A stretch of DNA of 60,709 bases from an uncultured Actinomycetes bacterium (GTDB lineage: Bacteria; Actinomycetota; Coriobacteriia; Coriobacteriales; Atopobiaceae): positions 1-60,709 of the forward strand of contig OMXZ01000018.1 of NCBI GenBank assembly GCA_900315165.1, in the 5' to 3' direction. The position numbers and the translations under genes are program-made. This document shows, piece after piece, positions 1 through 7,944 of this stretch. Under the pieces are notes generated by a model. That model worked only from the letters and a program-made list of their open reading frames with translations. It was not told where the DNA came from and searched no databases. The stretch's first letter is position 1. Every line of letters begins with the position of its first letter.

Positions 1-175
1 CGGCCTGCCTAGCCGGCCTGACTGGCTGGCTTGCCCGAATGGCCCGGCCGGCCCCGCTCCCGCGGTCGCTGACGTATCGCCCCCCTGGGCGGGTTTTCCC
101 GCGCATGTGCAGAAAAATGCCCCCAAGGGGGCGATCGGCTCCGCTTCCCGTCTGCGGTATCTGCCCTCGGCATCG

Positions 176-187
176 TATGATGGAGGC
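176..187 (+). promoter_or_regulatory. Candidate -10 box placing transcription start at the ygiQ start codon
   Basis: TATGAT at 176-181 resembles a sigma-70 -10 box and ends six bases before the ATG at 188. Transcription would therefore start at or next to the A of the start codon. The only SD-like sequence (GGAGG, 182-186) is one base from the ATG, too close for normal use. A leaderless mRNA, common in actinobacteria, is a reasonable reading. No clear -35 box is visible. Confidence 0.35.
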
Positions 188-2275
188 ATGAGCACACAGG
201 CAAACAGATACAAGGGCAAGGGGGACGCGCGCGGGAAGGCGGGTGCGCATGCGAAGTCGCCTGCTCGCGGGGCAGGCAACAAGACGCATGGCACGTTGCT
301 TGACCGCAGCGCCTTCCTGCCGGTGTCGCATGCGGACATGGAGGCGCGCGGCTGGGACCAGTGCGATTTCGTCTACGTGATCGGCGACGCCTACGTGGAC
401 CACCCCTCCTTCGGTCCCGCGATCATCAGCCGCGTGCTCGAGGCGCACGGCTACAAGGTGGGCATCATCTCGCAGCCCGACTGGCGCGACCCCGCGAGCG
501 TGACGGTGCTGGGCGAGCCGCGCCTGGGCTTCCTCGTCTGCGGCGGCAACATCGACTCCATGGTTTGCCACTACACGGTGGCCAAACATCGCCGCAGCTA
601 CGACTACTACACCCCGGGCGGGGAGATGGGCCGGCGACCCGACCACGCCGTCGTGGTCTACAGCAACCTGATCCGCCGTACCTACAAGCACAATCCCATC
701 ATCATCGGCGGCATCGAGGCCTCCCTGCGCCGACTGGCCCATTACGACTACTGGTCCGACAGCCTCAAGCACTCGATCCTGATTGACTCCGGCGCGGACC
801 TCATCTCCTACGGGATGGGGGAGCGTAGCATCGTGGAAATCGCCGATGCGCTCGCTGCCGGCATCGACGTCCATGACATCACCTGGATTCAGGGCACGTG
901 TTTCCGCGCCCGTTCGCTCGACGCTTGCGACGACCCCGTAATCTTGCCGAGCTGGGACGAAATCAGCCAGAGCAAGCGTAAATATGCCGAGTCCTTCGGC
1001 ATCCAGTACCGCAACCTCAACCCCTTCCTCAGCAAGTCGCTGGTGGAGGAGTACCCGCACGGTGTCTATGTGGTGCAGAACCGTCCGGCCCTGCCCCTGC
1101 CCACCGAGGAGATGGACGAGGTCTATGAGCTGCCTTACGCGCGCACCTACCATCCCGACTACGAGGCGGCGGGCGGCGTGCCGGCCATCAAGGAGATCAA
1201 GTTCAGCCTCGCGATCAACCGCGGCTGCCTGGGCGATTGCGCCTTCTGTGCGCTCAACTTCCACCAGGGCCGCATCATTCAGGCCCGCAGCGAGGAGTCC
1301 ATTCTGCGCGAGGCCGAGCTCATGACCCATGACCCCGACTTCAGGGGGACAATCACCGACGTGGGCGGTCCCACGGCCGACTTCATGGTGCCTGCCTGCC
1401 AGAAGCAGCTCAAGGCCGGCGCCTGCACCGACCGGCGGTGTCTCTCGCCCAGGCCCTGCCGCAACCTCACGGTCACGCATAAGAAGTACGTGCACCTCCT
1501 GCGCAAGCTCTCCGAGGTCCCGGGCGTGAAGCACGTCTTCGTGCGCTCGGGCATCCGCTTCGACTACGCCCTCTACGACAAGGACCACACCTTCATCCGC
1601 GAGCTCGCCGAGCATTACACCTCCGGCCAGCTGCGCCTGGCGCCCGAGCACGTGTCCAACGCGGTCCTGCAGGTCATGGGCAAGCCGCCGATCGAGGTCT
1701 ACGAGGACTTCGTCAAGGAGTACGGGCGCTACTCGCGGGCGGCGGGCAAGGAGCAGTACGTCCTGCCTTACCTCATGAGCAGCCACCCCGGGTCCACGAT
1801 GAAGGAGGCCGTCAAGCTGGCGGAGTTCGTGCGCGACATGGGCTTCAACCCCGAGCAGGTCTCGGACTTCATCCCCACGCCGTCCACAATCAGCACCTGC
1901 ATCTACTACACGGGCCTCGACCCGCGTACGATGGAGCCCGTCTACTGCCCGACCAACCCGCACGAGAAGGCCCTGCAGCGCGCCCTCATCCAGTACCGCG
2001 ATCCCAAGAATTACGACCTGGTGGTCGAGGCGCTGCATCGTGCGGGCCGCACGGACCTGATTGGTTATGGCCCTAAGTGCCTGGTGCGTCCCGAGCGCCC
2101 GCGCCCGCAGGGCGGGAAGGGTGCCAAGGGCAAGAGGGGTGCGAGAAGCCGCTCGGCTGAAAAAGGCAAGTCACGCGCGACGAATCGAACTGACGCAAAG
2201 GGCGAGCCAAGCGCGACGCATCATGCTGACGTGAAGGGCCGCTCGGGCGCATCCCCGCGTAGCGGGAAAAGGTAG
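188..2275 (+). CDS. ygiQ: YgiQ family radical SAM protein
   Basis: A 695-residue protein of the YgiQ/UPF0313 radical SAM family. The N-terminal block contains the family motif GDAYVDHPSFG. The radical SAM cluster motif CLGDCAFC follows at about residues 347-354, with Cys347, Cys351 and Cys354 as the expected [4Fe-4S]/SAM ligands. The last 60 residues are a low-complexity basic tail that looks disordered. The frame is open back to a GTG at 107, but family homology begins only after the ATG at 188, so I prefer 188. The biochemical role of YgiQ proteins is not firmly established. It stands alone ahead of the PTS operon. Confidence 0.9.
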   Translation: MSTQANRYKGKGDARGKAGAHAKSPARGAGNKTHGTLLDRSAFLPVSHADMEARGWDQCDFVYVIGDAYVDHPSFGPAIISRVLEAHGYKVGIISQPDWRDPASVTVLGEPRLGFLVCGGNIDSMVCHYTVAKHRRSYDYYTPGGEMGRRPDHAVVVYSNLIRRTYKHNPIIIGGIEASLRRLAHYDYWSDSLKHSILIDSGADLISYGMGERSIVEIADALAAGIDVHDITWIQGTCFRARSLDACDDPVILPSWDEISQSKRKYAESFGIQYRNLNPFLSKSLVEEYPHGVYVVQNRPALPLPTEEMDEVYELPYARTYHPDYEAAGGVPAIKEIKFSLAINRGCLGDCAFCALNFHQGRIIQARSEESILREAELMTHDPDFRGTITDVGGPTADFMVPACQKQLKAGACTDRRCLSPRPCRNLTVTHKKYVHLLRKLSEVPGVKHVFVRSGIRFDYALYDKDHTFIRELAEHYTSGQLRLAPEHVSNAVLQVMGKPPIEVYEDFVKEYGRYSRAAGKEQYVLPYLMSSHPGSTMKEAVKLAEFVRDMGFNPEQVSDFIPTPSTISTCIYYTGLDPRTMEPVYCPTNPHEKALQRALIQYRDPKNYDLVVEALHRAGRTDLIGYGPKCLVRPERPRPQGGKGAKGKRGARSRSAEKGKSRATNRTDAKGEPSATHHADVKGRSGASPRSGKR

Positions 2276-2281
2276 TGTCAG

Positions 2282-2318
2282 GTGGTAAAAAAATTGGACT
2301 CTTGGTCCCAAATACCAC
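2282..2318. repeat. Interrupted inverted repeat after ygiQ
   Basis: GTGGTA (2282-2287) pairs with TACCAC (2313-2318), and ATTGGAC pairs imperfectly with GTCCCAAAT inside, giving a bulged hairpin just after the ygiQ stop. It lacks a T-tract on the plus strand. It may be a weak terminator for ygiQ or a regulatory structure; the sequence does not decide. Confidence 0.3.
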
Positions 2319-2354
2319 GCATGACCAGCGGATTCGATGCGAATTTCTGAGATA

Positions 2355-2426
2355 GTTTCATAATGGAACTACCGTTTACTCCCGATTACATACCGTTCAC
2401 GGAGTGAAAAAATTTCATACTGAAAT
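2355..2426. promoter_or_regulatory. Three operator-like dyads upstream of the mannose PTS operon
   Basis: The AT-rich leader before the PTS operon holds three short dyads: GTTTCA-TAA-TGGAAC (2355-2369, one mismatch), TTCAC-GGA-GTGAA (2396-2408, perfect) and ATTTCA-TAC-TGAAAT (2412-2426, perfect). All share TTCA/TGAA-type arms around a 3-base spacer. This is the expected look of tandem operators for a dimeric regulator of the operon. The regulator is unknown. No convincing -35/-10 pair could be assigned. Confidence 0.4.
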
Positions 2427-2549
2427 AATTATCAACTACACATATCATTCACATCGTCGGGTCAAGGCAGAGGCTCGAAACGGCCAAAAGCCAAAGACTG
2501 CCCTTTGGCATCCTCGGCCAGCCCCATCCGAAAGAAAGGGAAGAAGACC

Positions 2550-2978
2550 ATGCGCTATTTGCTCCTCGTAAGCCACGGAACGTTCGCCCCTGGCCTCCAC
2601 AGTGTGCTCGATATGCTGCTCGGCAAGCGCGATGACATCCTCAGCTGCAGCATGGAGGACGGCATGGGCGCCGATGCCTTCGTCGAGCTGGTGGACAAGA
2701 CCATCGAGCCGATCGGCCCGGACGACACCGTCTTCGTCTTCGGCGACATCATCGGCGGCTCCCCGCTCACCAACACGCTCAACGAGCTGGCGGGCAAGGG
2801 CCTCCTCCCCAAGGTCACCGCGTTCGGTGGCATGAACCTCCCGATGGTGCTGGTCGCCGCCTCGGAGTCAGATGAGGACGATGCGACGCTCATCCAGGAG
2901 ATCCAGGACGAGGGCAAGGCCGCAATCAGGCTCGTCGAGCTCGACCTCGACGAGGACGACGACGAGGAAGACCTGTAA
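2550..2978 (+). CDS. PTS mannose-family transporter subunit IIA
   Basis: A 142-residue EIIA of the mannose-fructose-sorbose PTS family, a cytoplasmic protein that takes phosphate from HPr and passes it to IIB. His9 in LLVSHGTFA matches the phosphorylated His near the N terminus of the family. The start at 2550 follows a purine-rich GGGAAGAAG ribosome binding site; the frame is open upstream but shows no family homology there. It is first in the operon IIA-IIB-IIC-IID, which ends at the terminator near 5300. The C terminus is a very acidic D/E tail. The sugar cannot be told from sequence; mannose, fructose, sorbose or an amino sugar are all possible. Confidence 0.9.
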   Translation: MRYLLLVSHGTFAPGLHSVLDMLLGKRDDILSCSMEDGMGADAFVELVDKTIEPIGPDDTVFVFGDIIGGSPLTNTLNELAGKGLLPKVTAFGGMNLPMVLVAASESDEDDATLIQEIQDEGKAAIRLVELDLDEDDDEEDL

Positions 2979-3049
2979 GGCTCCCGTCGTCCGAGGTTCC
3001 ATCAGACGCATGCCCGCAAAAGCGGGCTAGACAAAAGAGAGGGGAAGAA

Positions 3050-3547
3050 ATGATTTCGTTTGTGCGTATCGACGACCGTATGATCCATGGCCAGACGGTC
3101 ACCCGCTGGGCGCTCGAGTACCCGTGCGACGGCATCATCGCCGTCAACGACGTCGCCGCCAGCAACCCGGTCCTCAAGAGCGCCTATAAGGGCGCCGCTC
3201 CGGACAAGAAGATCTTCGTCTGGACCATGGACCACTTCCAGGAGAGCATGGAGAAGGTCCTGGCGAGCAAGACGCGCTACTTCCTGATCACCAAGAGCCC
3301 TCTCGACATGAAGCACATCCTCGTGGACCTGCAGTTCAAGCCGTCCGATGTTAAGCGCGTCATCGTCGGCCCCTGCAACGACCGCCCCGGCACCGTGAAG
3401 CTGGGCAACAACCAGTCGATCACCGCCGAGGAGGCGCAGGCCTTCGAGGACATGACCAAGGCCGGCTACACCGTCGAGTTCGCCCTCCTCAAGGAGACCT
3501 CGATCGGCGAGTGGCCCAAGTTCCGCGGTCAGTTTGACGTGAAGTAA
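3050..3547 (+). CDS. PTS mannose/fructose/sorbose subunit IIB
   Basis: A 165-residue EIIB of the mannose PTS family. The N-terminal signature FVRIDDRMIHGQ carries the phospho-acceptor His13 that receives phosphate from EIIA and donates it to the sugar in the IIC-IID channel. Length is standard for a free-standing IIB. A GAGAGGGGAAG ribosome binding site precedes the ATG. It lies 71 bases after IIA and 15 bases before IIC, consistent with one transcript. Confidence 0.93.
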   Translation: MISFVRIDDRMIHGQTVTRWALEYPCDGIIAVNDVAASNPVLKSAYKGAAPDKKIFVWTMDHFQESMEKVLASKTRYFLITKSPLDMKHILVDLQFKPSDVKRVIVGPCNDRPGTVKLGNNQSITAEEAQAFEDMTKAGYTVEFALLKETSIGEWPKFRGQFDVK

Positions 3548-3562
3548 GGAAGGAGTTAGGTA

Positions 3563-4429
3563 ATGACCATCAGTCTTTTCCAGGCGATCCTTTTGGGCCT
3601 CTTTGCCTGCCTGGCATCGCTTCCCGGCATGGGTGGCACCACCATTGGTAACTACACCCTCGGTCGTCCCCTCGTCGGCGGTCTCGTCGTCGGCCTCATC
3701 ATGGGCAACCTGCAGCTCGGCATCATCGTGGGCGCGGCCATCCAGGTCGTCTACATCGCCCTCGTGACCCCCGGCGGCACCGTCTCTGCTGACGTCCGCG
3801 CCGTCACCTACATCGGCATCCCCCTGTCCATGCTGGCCATCCAGGCCCAGGGCCTCGACCCCATGTCCACTGAGGCCGCCAGCCTCGCCGCCGCCCTCGG
3901 CGCCGCCGTCGGCACCCTCGGTACCGTCCTGTTCTATGGCACCGCCACGATGAACCTGATCTGGCAGGGCATCGGCTGGAAGGCCATGGAGACCGGCAAG
4001 TGGGACCAGATCAAGAAGACCATCCCCATGGTCGAGACCGTCCTTCCCTGGGTCTCCCACATCTGCTTCTCCTTCATCCCCACCGTCATCATCTGCATGG
4101 CCGGCGCCCCCATGGTCGAGCTCATGAAGCAGTACCTGCCCATGGACGGCTATGCGATGAAGGTCCTCTTCACCGTCGGCTCCCTGCTTCCCGCCGTCGG
4201 CGTCGGCATCCTGTGCAAGCAGGTCATCACCAAGCCGCTCGACTGGGTCACCTTCGCCTTCGGCTTCATCCTTGCCGCCGTCATGGGCTGCAACCTGATC
4301 GCCTCCGCGATCATCGCCGTGTTCTTTGCACTTATCAACTTCGAGCTTCAGTCCCTCAAGTCCGGCAAGCATGCCCTTGCGGCTGCGTCTGCAGCGGACG
4401 TCGACGATGAGGAAGAGGAGGACATCTAA
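3563..4429 (+). CDS. PTS mannose/fructose/sorbose subunit IIC
   Basis: A 288-residue integral membrane EIIC of the mannose family. It is highly hydrophobic with several Gly-rich transmembrane segments; the segment GMGGTTIGNYTLGRPLVGG and the following GLIMGNLQLG block are typical. With IID it forms the sugar channel. The C terminus (about the last 20 residues) is an acidic, probably cytoplasmic tail, echoing the acidic tail of the IIA protein. GGAGTTAG before the ATG serves as ribosome binding site, and the stop is three bases before the IID start. Confidence 0.93.
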   Translation: MTISLFQAILLGLFACLASLPGMGGTTIGNYTLGRPLVGGLVVGLIMGNLQLGIIVGAAIQVVYIALVTPGGTVSADVRAVTYIGIPLSMLAIQAQGLDPMSTEAASLAAALGAAVGTLGTVLFYGTATMNLIWQGIGWKAMETGKWDQIKKTIPMVETVLPWVSHICFSFIPTVIICMAGAPMVELMKQYLPMDGYAMKVLFTVGSLLPAVGVGILCKQVITKPLDWVTFAFGFILAAVMGCNLIASAIIAVFFALINFELQSLKSGKHALAAASAADVDDEEEEDI

Positions 4430-4431
4430 TC

Positions 4432-5283
4432 ATGGCAGAGCTGAAAAAAGTCTCCGAGGCTGCGCGCAAGCAGTCCTTCCAGCGCTGGATCTACGGCAAC
4501 CTCACCTGCTTCTCCCAGGAGCACATGCAGACCTTCGGCTACCTCTGGGCTATGATGCCCGTCGTGGACGACCTTTACGACAAGGATGAGGACAAGGTCG
4601 AGGCTCTGCGCACCTACACCACCTTCTTCAACACCGAGCCCCAGATCGGCACCATGGTTGTCGGCCTGACCGCCGGCCTCGAGGAGGCCCGCGCCAACGG
4701 CGAGGCGATGGACGCCGAGACCATCAACGGCATCCGCGCCGGCCTCATGGGCCCGCTCGCCGGCCTGGGTGACTCCATCATCGTCGGTACCTTCATCCCC
4801 ATCCTGCTGGGCATCGCCCTCGGCCTTTCGACCGGCGGCAACCCCCTCGGCCCGATCTTCTACATGGTCGTGTGGAACGTCCTCATGTACTTCGGCATGA
4901 AGTTCGCCTATGACCAGGGCTACACGCTCGGCGGCTCCGCTGTCGAGGCCCTCGTCGGCCCCGACTCCGCGGCCCTGCGCAGCTCCATCGTCATGGTCGG
5001 CACCATGGTCATCGGTGCCGTCGCGGCGACCTGGATCTCCATCACCACGAGCTTCAACCTGCAGTTCACCGAGGACTCCGCCTTCAACCTGCAGAACACG
5101 CTCGACGGCATCATGCCCAAGTTCCTCTCGTTCTTCTTCGTGTGGCTGTGCTGGTGGCTCATGACCAAGAAGAAGATCAGCCCCACCATCGTCATGCTGA
5201 TCCTCGTGGTCATCGCCATGATCGGCTGCATCACCATCCCGGGTATCAATACCTCGATCTTCGACCCGGGCCTGTCCTACTAG
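4432..5283 (+). CDS. PTS mannose family subunit IID
   Basis: A 283-residue EIID of the mannose-type PTS, the partner of IIC in the membrane permease. Family features include the N-terminal QSFQRWIYGNLTCFSQEHMQ, the ALRTYTTFFNTEP block and the MGPLAGLGDSIIVGTF segment. C-terminal hydrophobic helices follow. The ATG is three bases after the IIC stop, so translation is probably coupled. It is last in the operon and is followed 16 bases later by a strong intrinsic terminator. All four EII subunits look intact. Confidence 0.94.
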   Translation: MAELKKVSEAARKQSFQRWIYGNLTCFSQEHMQTFGYLWAMMPVVDDLYDKDEDKVEALRTYTTFFNTEPQIGTMVVGLTAGLEEARANGEAMDAETINGIRAGLMGPLAGLGDSIIVGTFIPILLGIALGLSTGGNPLGPIFYMVVWNVLMYFGMKFAYDQGYTLGGSAVEALVGPDSAALRSSIVMVGTMVIGAVAATWISITTSFNLQFTEDSAFNLQNTLDGIMPKFLSFFFVWLCWWLMTKKKISPTIVMLILVVIAMIGCITIPGINTSIFDPGLSY

Positions 5284-5299
5284 CTCTTCTTGGTACCAC

Positions 5300-5343
5300 G
5301 GGCGCCGGCCACCTTACCTCCTCGGCCGGCGCCCTTTTTTCTT
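5300..5343 (+). terminator. Intrinsic terminator of the mannose PTS operon
   Basis: A perfect 11-bp GC stem, GGGCGCCGGCC (5300-5310) with GGCCGGCGCCC (5324-5334), has a 13-base loop and is followed by TTTTTTCTT. Confidence 0.93.
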
Positions 5344-5382
5344 AGCAAGGCTTCATGAGCGACGACACAAGGAGTGCTCTTC

Positions 5383-5832
5383 ATGGCAGCAGAGGTCCAT
5401 CAGGCAGGCAAAGCGGCAAGCAAGGCCGAGCGGGAGCAGCTCATCGCCGAGGCTGACCGCCAGACCCAGGCGATCATGCGCCTCGAGGTGTACAAGCGTC
5501 TGGCCTATACCGGCGTGGTCGCGGGTGCGCTCCTGATCTACTGGGAGAACTACCTGAAGGGCGCCGCGTGGTTCGTTCCCGCGGGCATCGCCCTGCTCGC
5601 GGTCTGCGGCTTCGCCTCCGTCATCCTGACCGTGGGCATCGGCAACGCAAAGAAGAACGTGAAGGCCATCATGGTCGCGGCGGGCGTCGATCTGGACTCC
5701 GTCCCGCTGGGCAATCCCGACAAGGACAGCAAGGTGGCCGATGCCATCCGCCGCGCCAACACCAAGGCCGAGGGCTTCCTCGAGCGGCACGGCCAAGGCG
5801 ACGGCGCCGACGGGGATGACGGGGCCGAGTAA
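5383..5832 (+). CDS. Hypothetical small membrane protein with two predicted TM helices
   Basis: A 149-residue protein that I do not recognise. The start at 5383 has AAGGAG (5369-5374) at good spacing; an in-frame GTG nine bases upstream overlaps that site and is less likely. Residues 1-35 are hydrophilic, helical and rich in Ala, Lys and Glu. Two hydrophobic segments follow (about 43-58 and 66-90), then a C-terminal hydrophilic part ending in an acidic tail. It lies just after the PTS terminator, so it needs its own promoter or read-through. A membrane accessory role next to the PTS is possible but unsupported. Confidence 0.75.
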   Translation: MAAEVHQAGKAASKAEREQLIAEADRQTQAIMRLEVYKRLAYTGVVAGALLIYWENYLKGAAWFVPAGIALLAVCGFASVILTVGIGNAKKNVKAIMVAAGVDLDSVPLGNPDKDSKVADAIRRANTKAEGFLERHGQGDGADGDDGAE

Positions 5833-6033
5833 GCCGACGGTGCCGGAAAGGACGGATGAAGCCTACGAGGGGCGCCGCTGAGGTCGACGGCACGGGCGAA
5901 CGGTAGCTGTTTCGTGGTTTCCCGTCGTTTGTTCAAAAAGTGGACCACGGGGAGATTAGTTTTAGTAGTAGATTTTTTTGCAGGGAAATTATCTTTCTCT
6001 CACGTTCTACAGATGCGACAGGGAGGTGGGCAC

Positions 6034-6495
6034 ATGGGTGCGAAAACCAGCAGCGAGGAGACCGCGAGGAAGCTGCTCGTGTACTCGCGCGCCCTGCCCA
6101 AGGGCCTCATCGGGTCGAGGAAAGGTGCGGCCGAAAGCGAGTCCGCCGTCCTTTTCTACCTCTGCAATAAGGACGAGAAAGACGAGGTCATCCCGTCCGA
6201 GATCGCAGCAGAATTCGGTTATCCCCGCGCCCGCGTGACGCGCATCCTCGATGCGCTCGAGTCGCGCGGCGAGGTCAAGCGCGTTCATGACAAGCAGGAC
6301 CGTCGCCGCGTGCTGGTATACGCAACTGAGAAGGGCCGCGCCGCTTCCCGCGAGTCGGATGCCAAGGCCACGGAGGGCCTTGTGAAGTTCATCGACAGCC
6401 TAGGCGAGGAGGACGCCGACGAGCTCGTCCGCATCCTGCGCAAGGGCTATCAGAATACCTTCACCTCCCATTCCCCGAGCGACCTGGACGTGTAG
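6034..6495 (+). CDS. MarR family winged-helix transcriptional regulator
   Basis: A 153-residue MarR-type regulator. The central part has the winged helix: EIAAEFGYPRARVTRILDAL as the helix-turn-helix, then ESRGEVKRVHDKQDRRRVLV as the wing, with the Asp-Arg-Arg motif typical of MarR proteins. The start at 6034 is preceded by GGGAGGTGG; the same frame is open to 5914 but that part is AT-rich and lacks homology. The upstream 100 bases are strikingly AT-rich and probably hold its promoter. It is followed 23 bases later by a HAD phosphatase gene. The ligand is unknown. Confidence 0.85.
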   Translation: MGAKTSSEETARKLLVYSRALPKGLIGSRKGAAESESAVLFYLCNKDEKDEVIPSEIAAEFGYPRARVTRILDALESRGEVKRVHDKQDRRRVLVYATEKGRAASRESDAKATEGLVKFIDSLGEEDADELVRILRKGYQNTFTSHSPSDLDV

Positions 6496-6518
6496 CGGCC
6501 GCATCCTTTGGAGGGCCC

Positions 6519-7325
6519 ATGCAGCCAAAGATCGTGTTCACCGACGTGGACGGCACACTCGCCGACGCCCATCACCAACCGATCCCTGCGGACGCCGAGC
6601 TGATCGCGCGAGTCATCGCCCGCGGCGTGCCTTTCTGCCTGGTCTCAGCCCGGTCTCCCGAGGGCCTGTATCCCTTCCAGCGGACCTTGGGCTTCACGGG
6701 TCCGCTCGTTTGTTTTTCTGGCGCCTATGTGCTGGACGAGCAGGGGCGGGAGCTTGCGAGCCGGGTCATCCCGACGCAGGACGCGGTAGGGATCTATGAC
6801 TACCTTCGCCGCGAGCTGCCGGAGGTGTGCGTGAACACCTATGGCTTCCACGACTGGATCTGCGCCGACCGCAGCGACCCACGGGTCCGACATGAGGAAG
6901 ACATCGTGCATGCGGAGGCTCGTGAGACCGAAGATTTGCTTGGCACCTTCGGCGACCGGGGCGTGCACAAGTTCCTTCTGATGGGGGAGCCGGACCAGAT
7001 CCTCGCGGCCGAAAAGACCGTGGCGGCCGCCTACCCCCGGCTCAACGTCGTGCGGTCGAGCGACACCCTCTGCGAGATAATGGACGGCGCCGCCTCGAAA
7101 TCCGCGGGCATCGCCTGCCTGTGCAAACACTACGGGGTCTCGTCGGACGAGGCGATCGCATTCGGCGACGGCTATAACGACCTGGACATGCTCGGTGCGG
7201 TCGGGCGCAGCTTCGCAATGGCGAATGGCGTGGATGCCGTGAAGGCCGCAGCGACGGATGTCACGCGCTGGACCAATGAGGAATCCGGCGTCGCTCGTAC
7301 GCTCACTGTGCTTTTCGGTCTATAA
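6519..7325 (+). CDS. Cof-type HAD family hydrolase
   Basis: A 268-residue HAD-superfamily phosphatase of the Cof/IIB subfamily, expected to dephosphorylate sugar phosphates or similar metabolites in the cytosol. Motif I is FTDVDGTLA near the N terminus, with both catalytic Asp residues. Motif IV is FGDGYNDLDML near the C terminus, and Lys at about 196 in SKSAGI is motif III. GGAGG lies upstream of the ATG. The gene probably shares a transcript with the MarR regulator. The TAA stop overlaps the -10 box of the following toxin-antitoxin operon. Confidence 0.88.
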   Translation: MQPKIVFTDVDGTLADAHHQPIPADAELIARVIARGVPFCLVSARSPEGLYPFQRTLGFTGPLVCFSGAYVLDEQGRELASRVIPTQDAVGIYDYLRRELPEVCVNTYGFHDWICADRSDPRVRHEEDIVHAEARETEDLLGTFGDRGVHKFLLMGEPDQILAAEKTVAAAYPRLNVVRSSDTLCEIMDGAASKSAGIACLCKHYGVSSDEAIAFGDGYNDLDMLGAVGRSFAMANGVDAVKAAATDVTRWTNEESGVARTLTVLFGL

Positions 7326-7357
7326 TAGGTCCGTGATAAGGGACGTAATTACGGACC
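7321..7357 (+). promoter_or_regulatory. Promoter and operator-like dyad of the toxin-antitoxin operon
   Basis: A perfect -10 hexamer TATAAT (7321-7326) overlaps the stop codon of the HAD gene; no clear -35 is visible. Directly downstream, GGTCCGTGAT (7328-7337) and ATTACGGACC (7348-7357) form a dyad with 9 of 10 pairs, spanning the expected transcription start. A dyad over the start site fits the autorepression typical of type II toxin-antitoxin operons. Confidence 0.6.
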
Positions 7358-7371
7358 ATTGGAGGTCGACC

Positions 7372-7662
7372 ATGACGCCGATCTATCCCTCAACCGCCCT
7401 GAAGAACGAACAACGGGAGATTAAAGCGCTTGCCGACCAGCAGCCTGTGTACATAACCGAAAACGGGCGTGGGAAGTACGTCTTCGTCTCAGAAGAGGTT
7501 ATGGAGCGCGAGATGGCGCGCCGTGTGGAAGACGCGCTGTACGAATATCGTGTGACGCTTGCGCTCAGAGAGTCACGCGATGATATCGCGGCGGGCAAGA
7601 CCTATTCCACGCGCGAGGAGCTGAGGTCTGCCGTCGCAAGGAAGCGGGCGTCCCGTGGCTAG
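7372..7662 (+). CDS. Phd/YefM-type antitoxin
   Basis: A 96-residue antitoxin-like protein. The N-terminal half resembles Phd/YefM DNA-binding domains: IKALADQQPVYITENGRGKY is the characteristic strand-turn segment, followed by helices. The C-terminal half is charged and helical, as expected for the toxin-neutralising part. The start at 7372 is preceded by GGAGG (7361-7365). It overlaps the toxin gene by eight bases, so the two are translationally coupled in the usual antitoxin-first order. It probably represses its own promoter at the dyad 7328-7357. Confidence 0.82.
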   Translation: MTPIYPSTALKNEQREIKALADQQPVYITENGRGKYVFVSEEVMEREMARRVEDALYEYRVTLALRESRDDIAAGKTYSTREELRSAVARKRASRG

Positions 7663-7924
7663 GCTGATATTTTCGGAGCGCTTTGCCGACGACCTCGCAG
7701 AACTCACATCACAGCGCGTCGAAGACCGCGTATTCGAATGCCTCGACCTGATAGAGAGATTTCCCGACATCGGGTCACTGGACCTGCCCGAGTCTATTCA
7801 TGGGCGCTTCGGGGGCGCTGTGCGCAAGTTTGTGGTGGACGCCTACGACATCATCTATACACATGAACCCGATGCGGAGGATGTGTATATCGAGGCGTTG
7901 ATCCCCGCGAAAGCGGCTCGCTAG
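7655..7924 (+). CDS. RelE/ParE family toxin
   Basis: An 89-residue basic protein of the RelE/ParE superfamily. Features are the N-terminal strand and helix FSERFADDLAEL, the central helix RVFECLDLIERFPDIG, and a C-terminal beta-sheet with VRKFVVDAYDIIYTHEPDAEDVYI written in two steps, ending in IEALIPAK. The GTG start overlaps the antitoxin stop, giving coupled expression. RelE members cleave mRNA on the ribosome and ParE members poison gyrase. The ERFPDIG and DAYDIIYTH segments fit the family, but I cannot say which target applies. Confidence 0.8.
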   Translation: MARLIFSERFADDLAELTSQRVEDRVFECLDLIERFPDIGSLDLPESIHGRFGGAVRKFVVDAYDIIYTHEPDAEDVYIEALIPAKAAR

Positions 7925-7944
7925 ACAGCTCGCAACGCGGTTTT

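Noticed and set aside
1-175. Gene at the left edge on the minus strand (frame 9-203)
   Set aside because: Low-complexity composition, no SD and no homology pattern; treated as upstream region of ygiQ.
2276-2549. Sigma-54 (-24/-12) promoter for the mannose PTS, as in some Firmicutes
   Set aside because: No GG-N10-GC element with proper flanks is present and no sigma-54 activator gene is adjacent.
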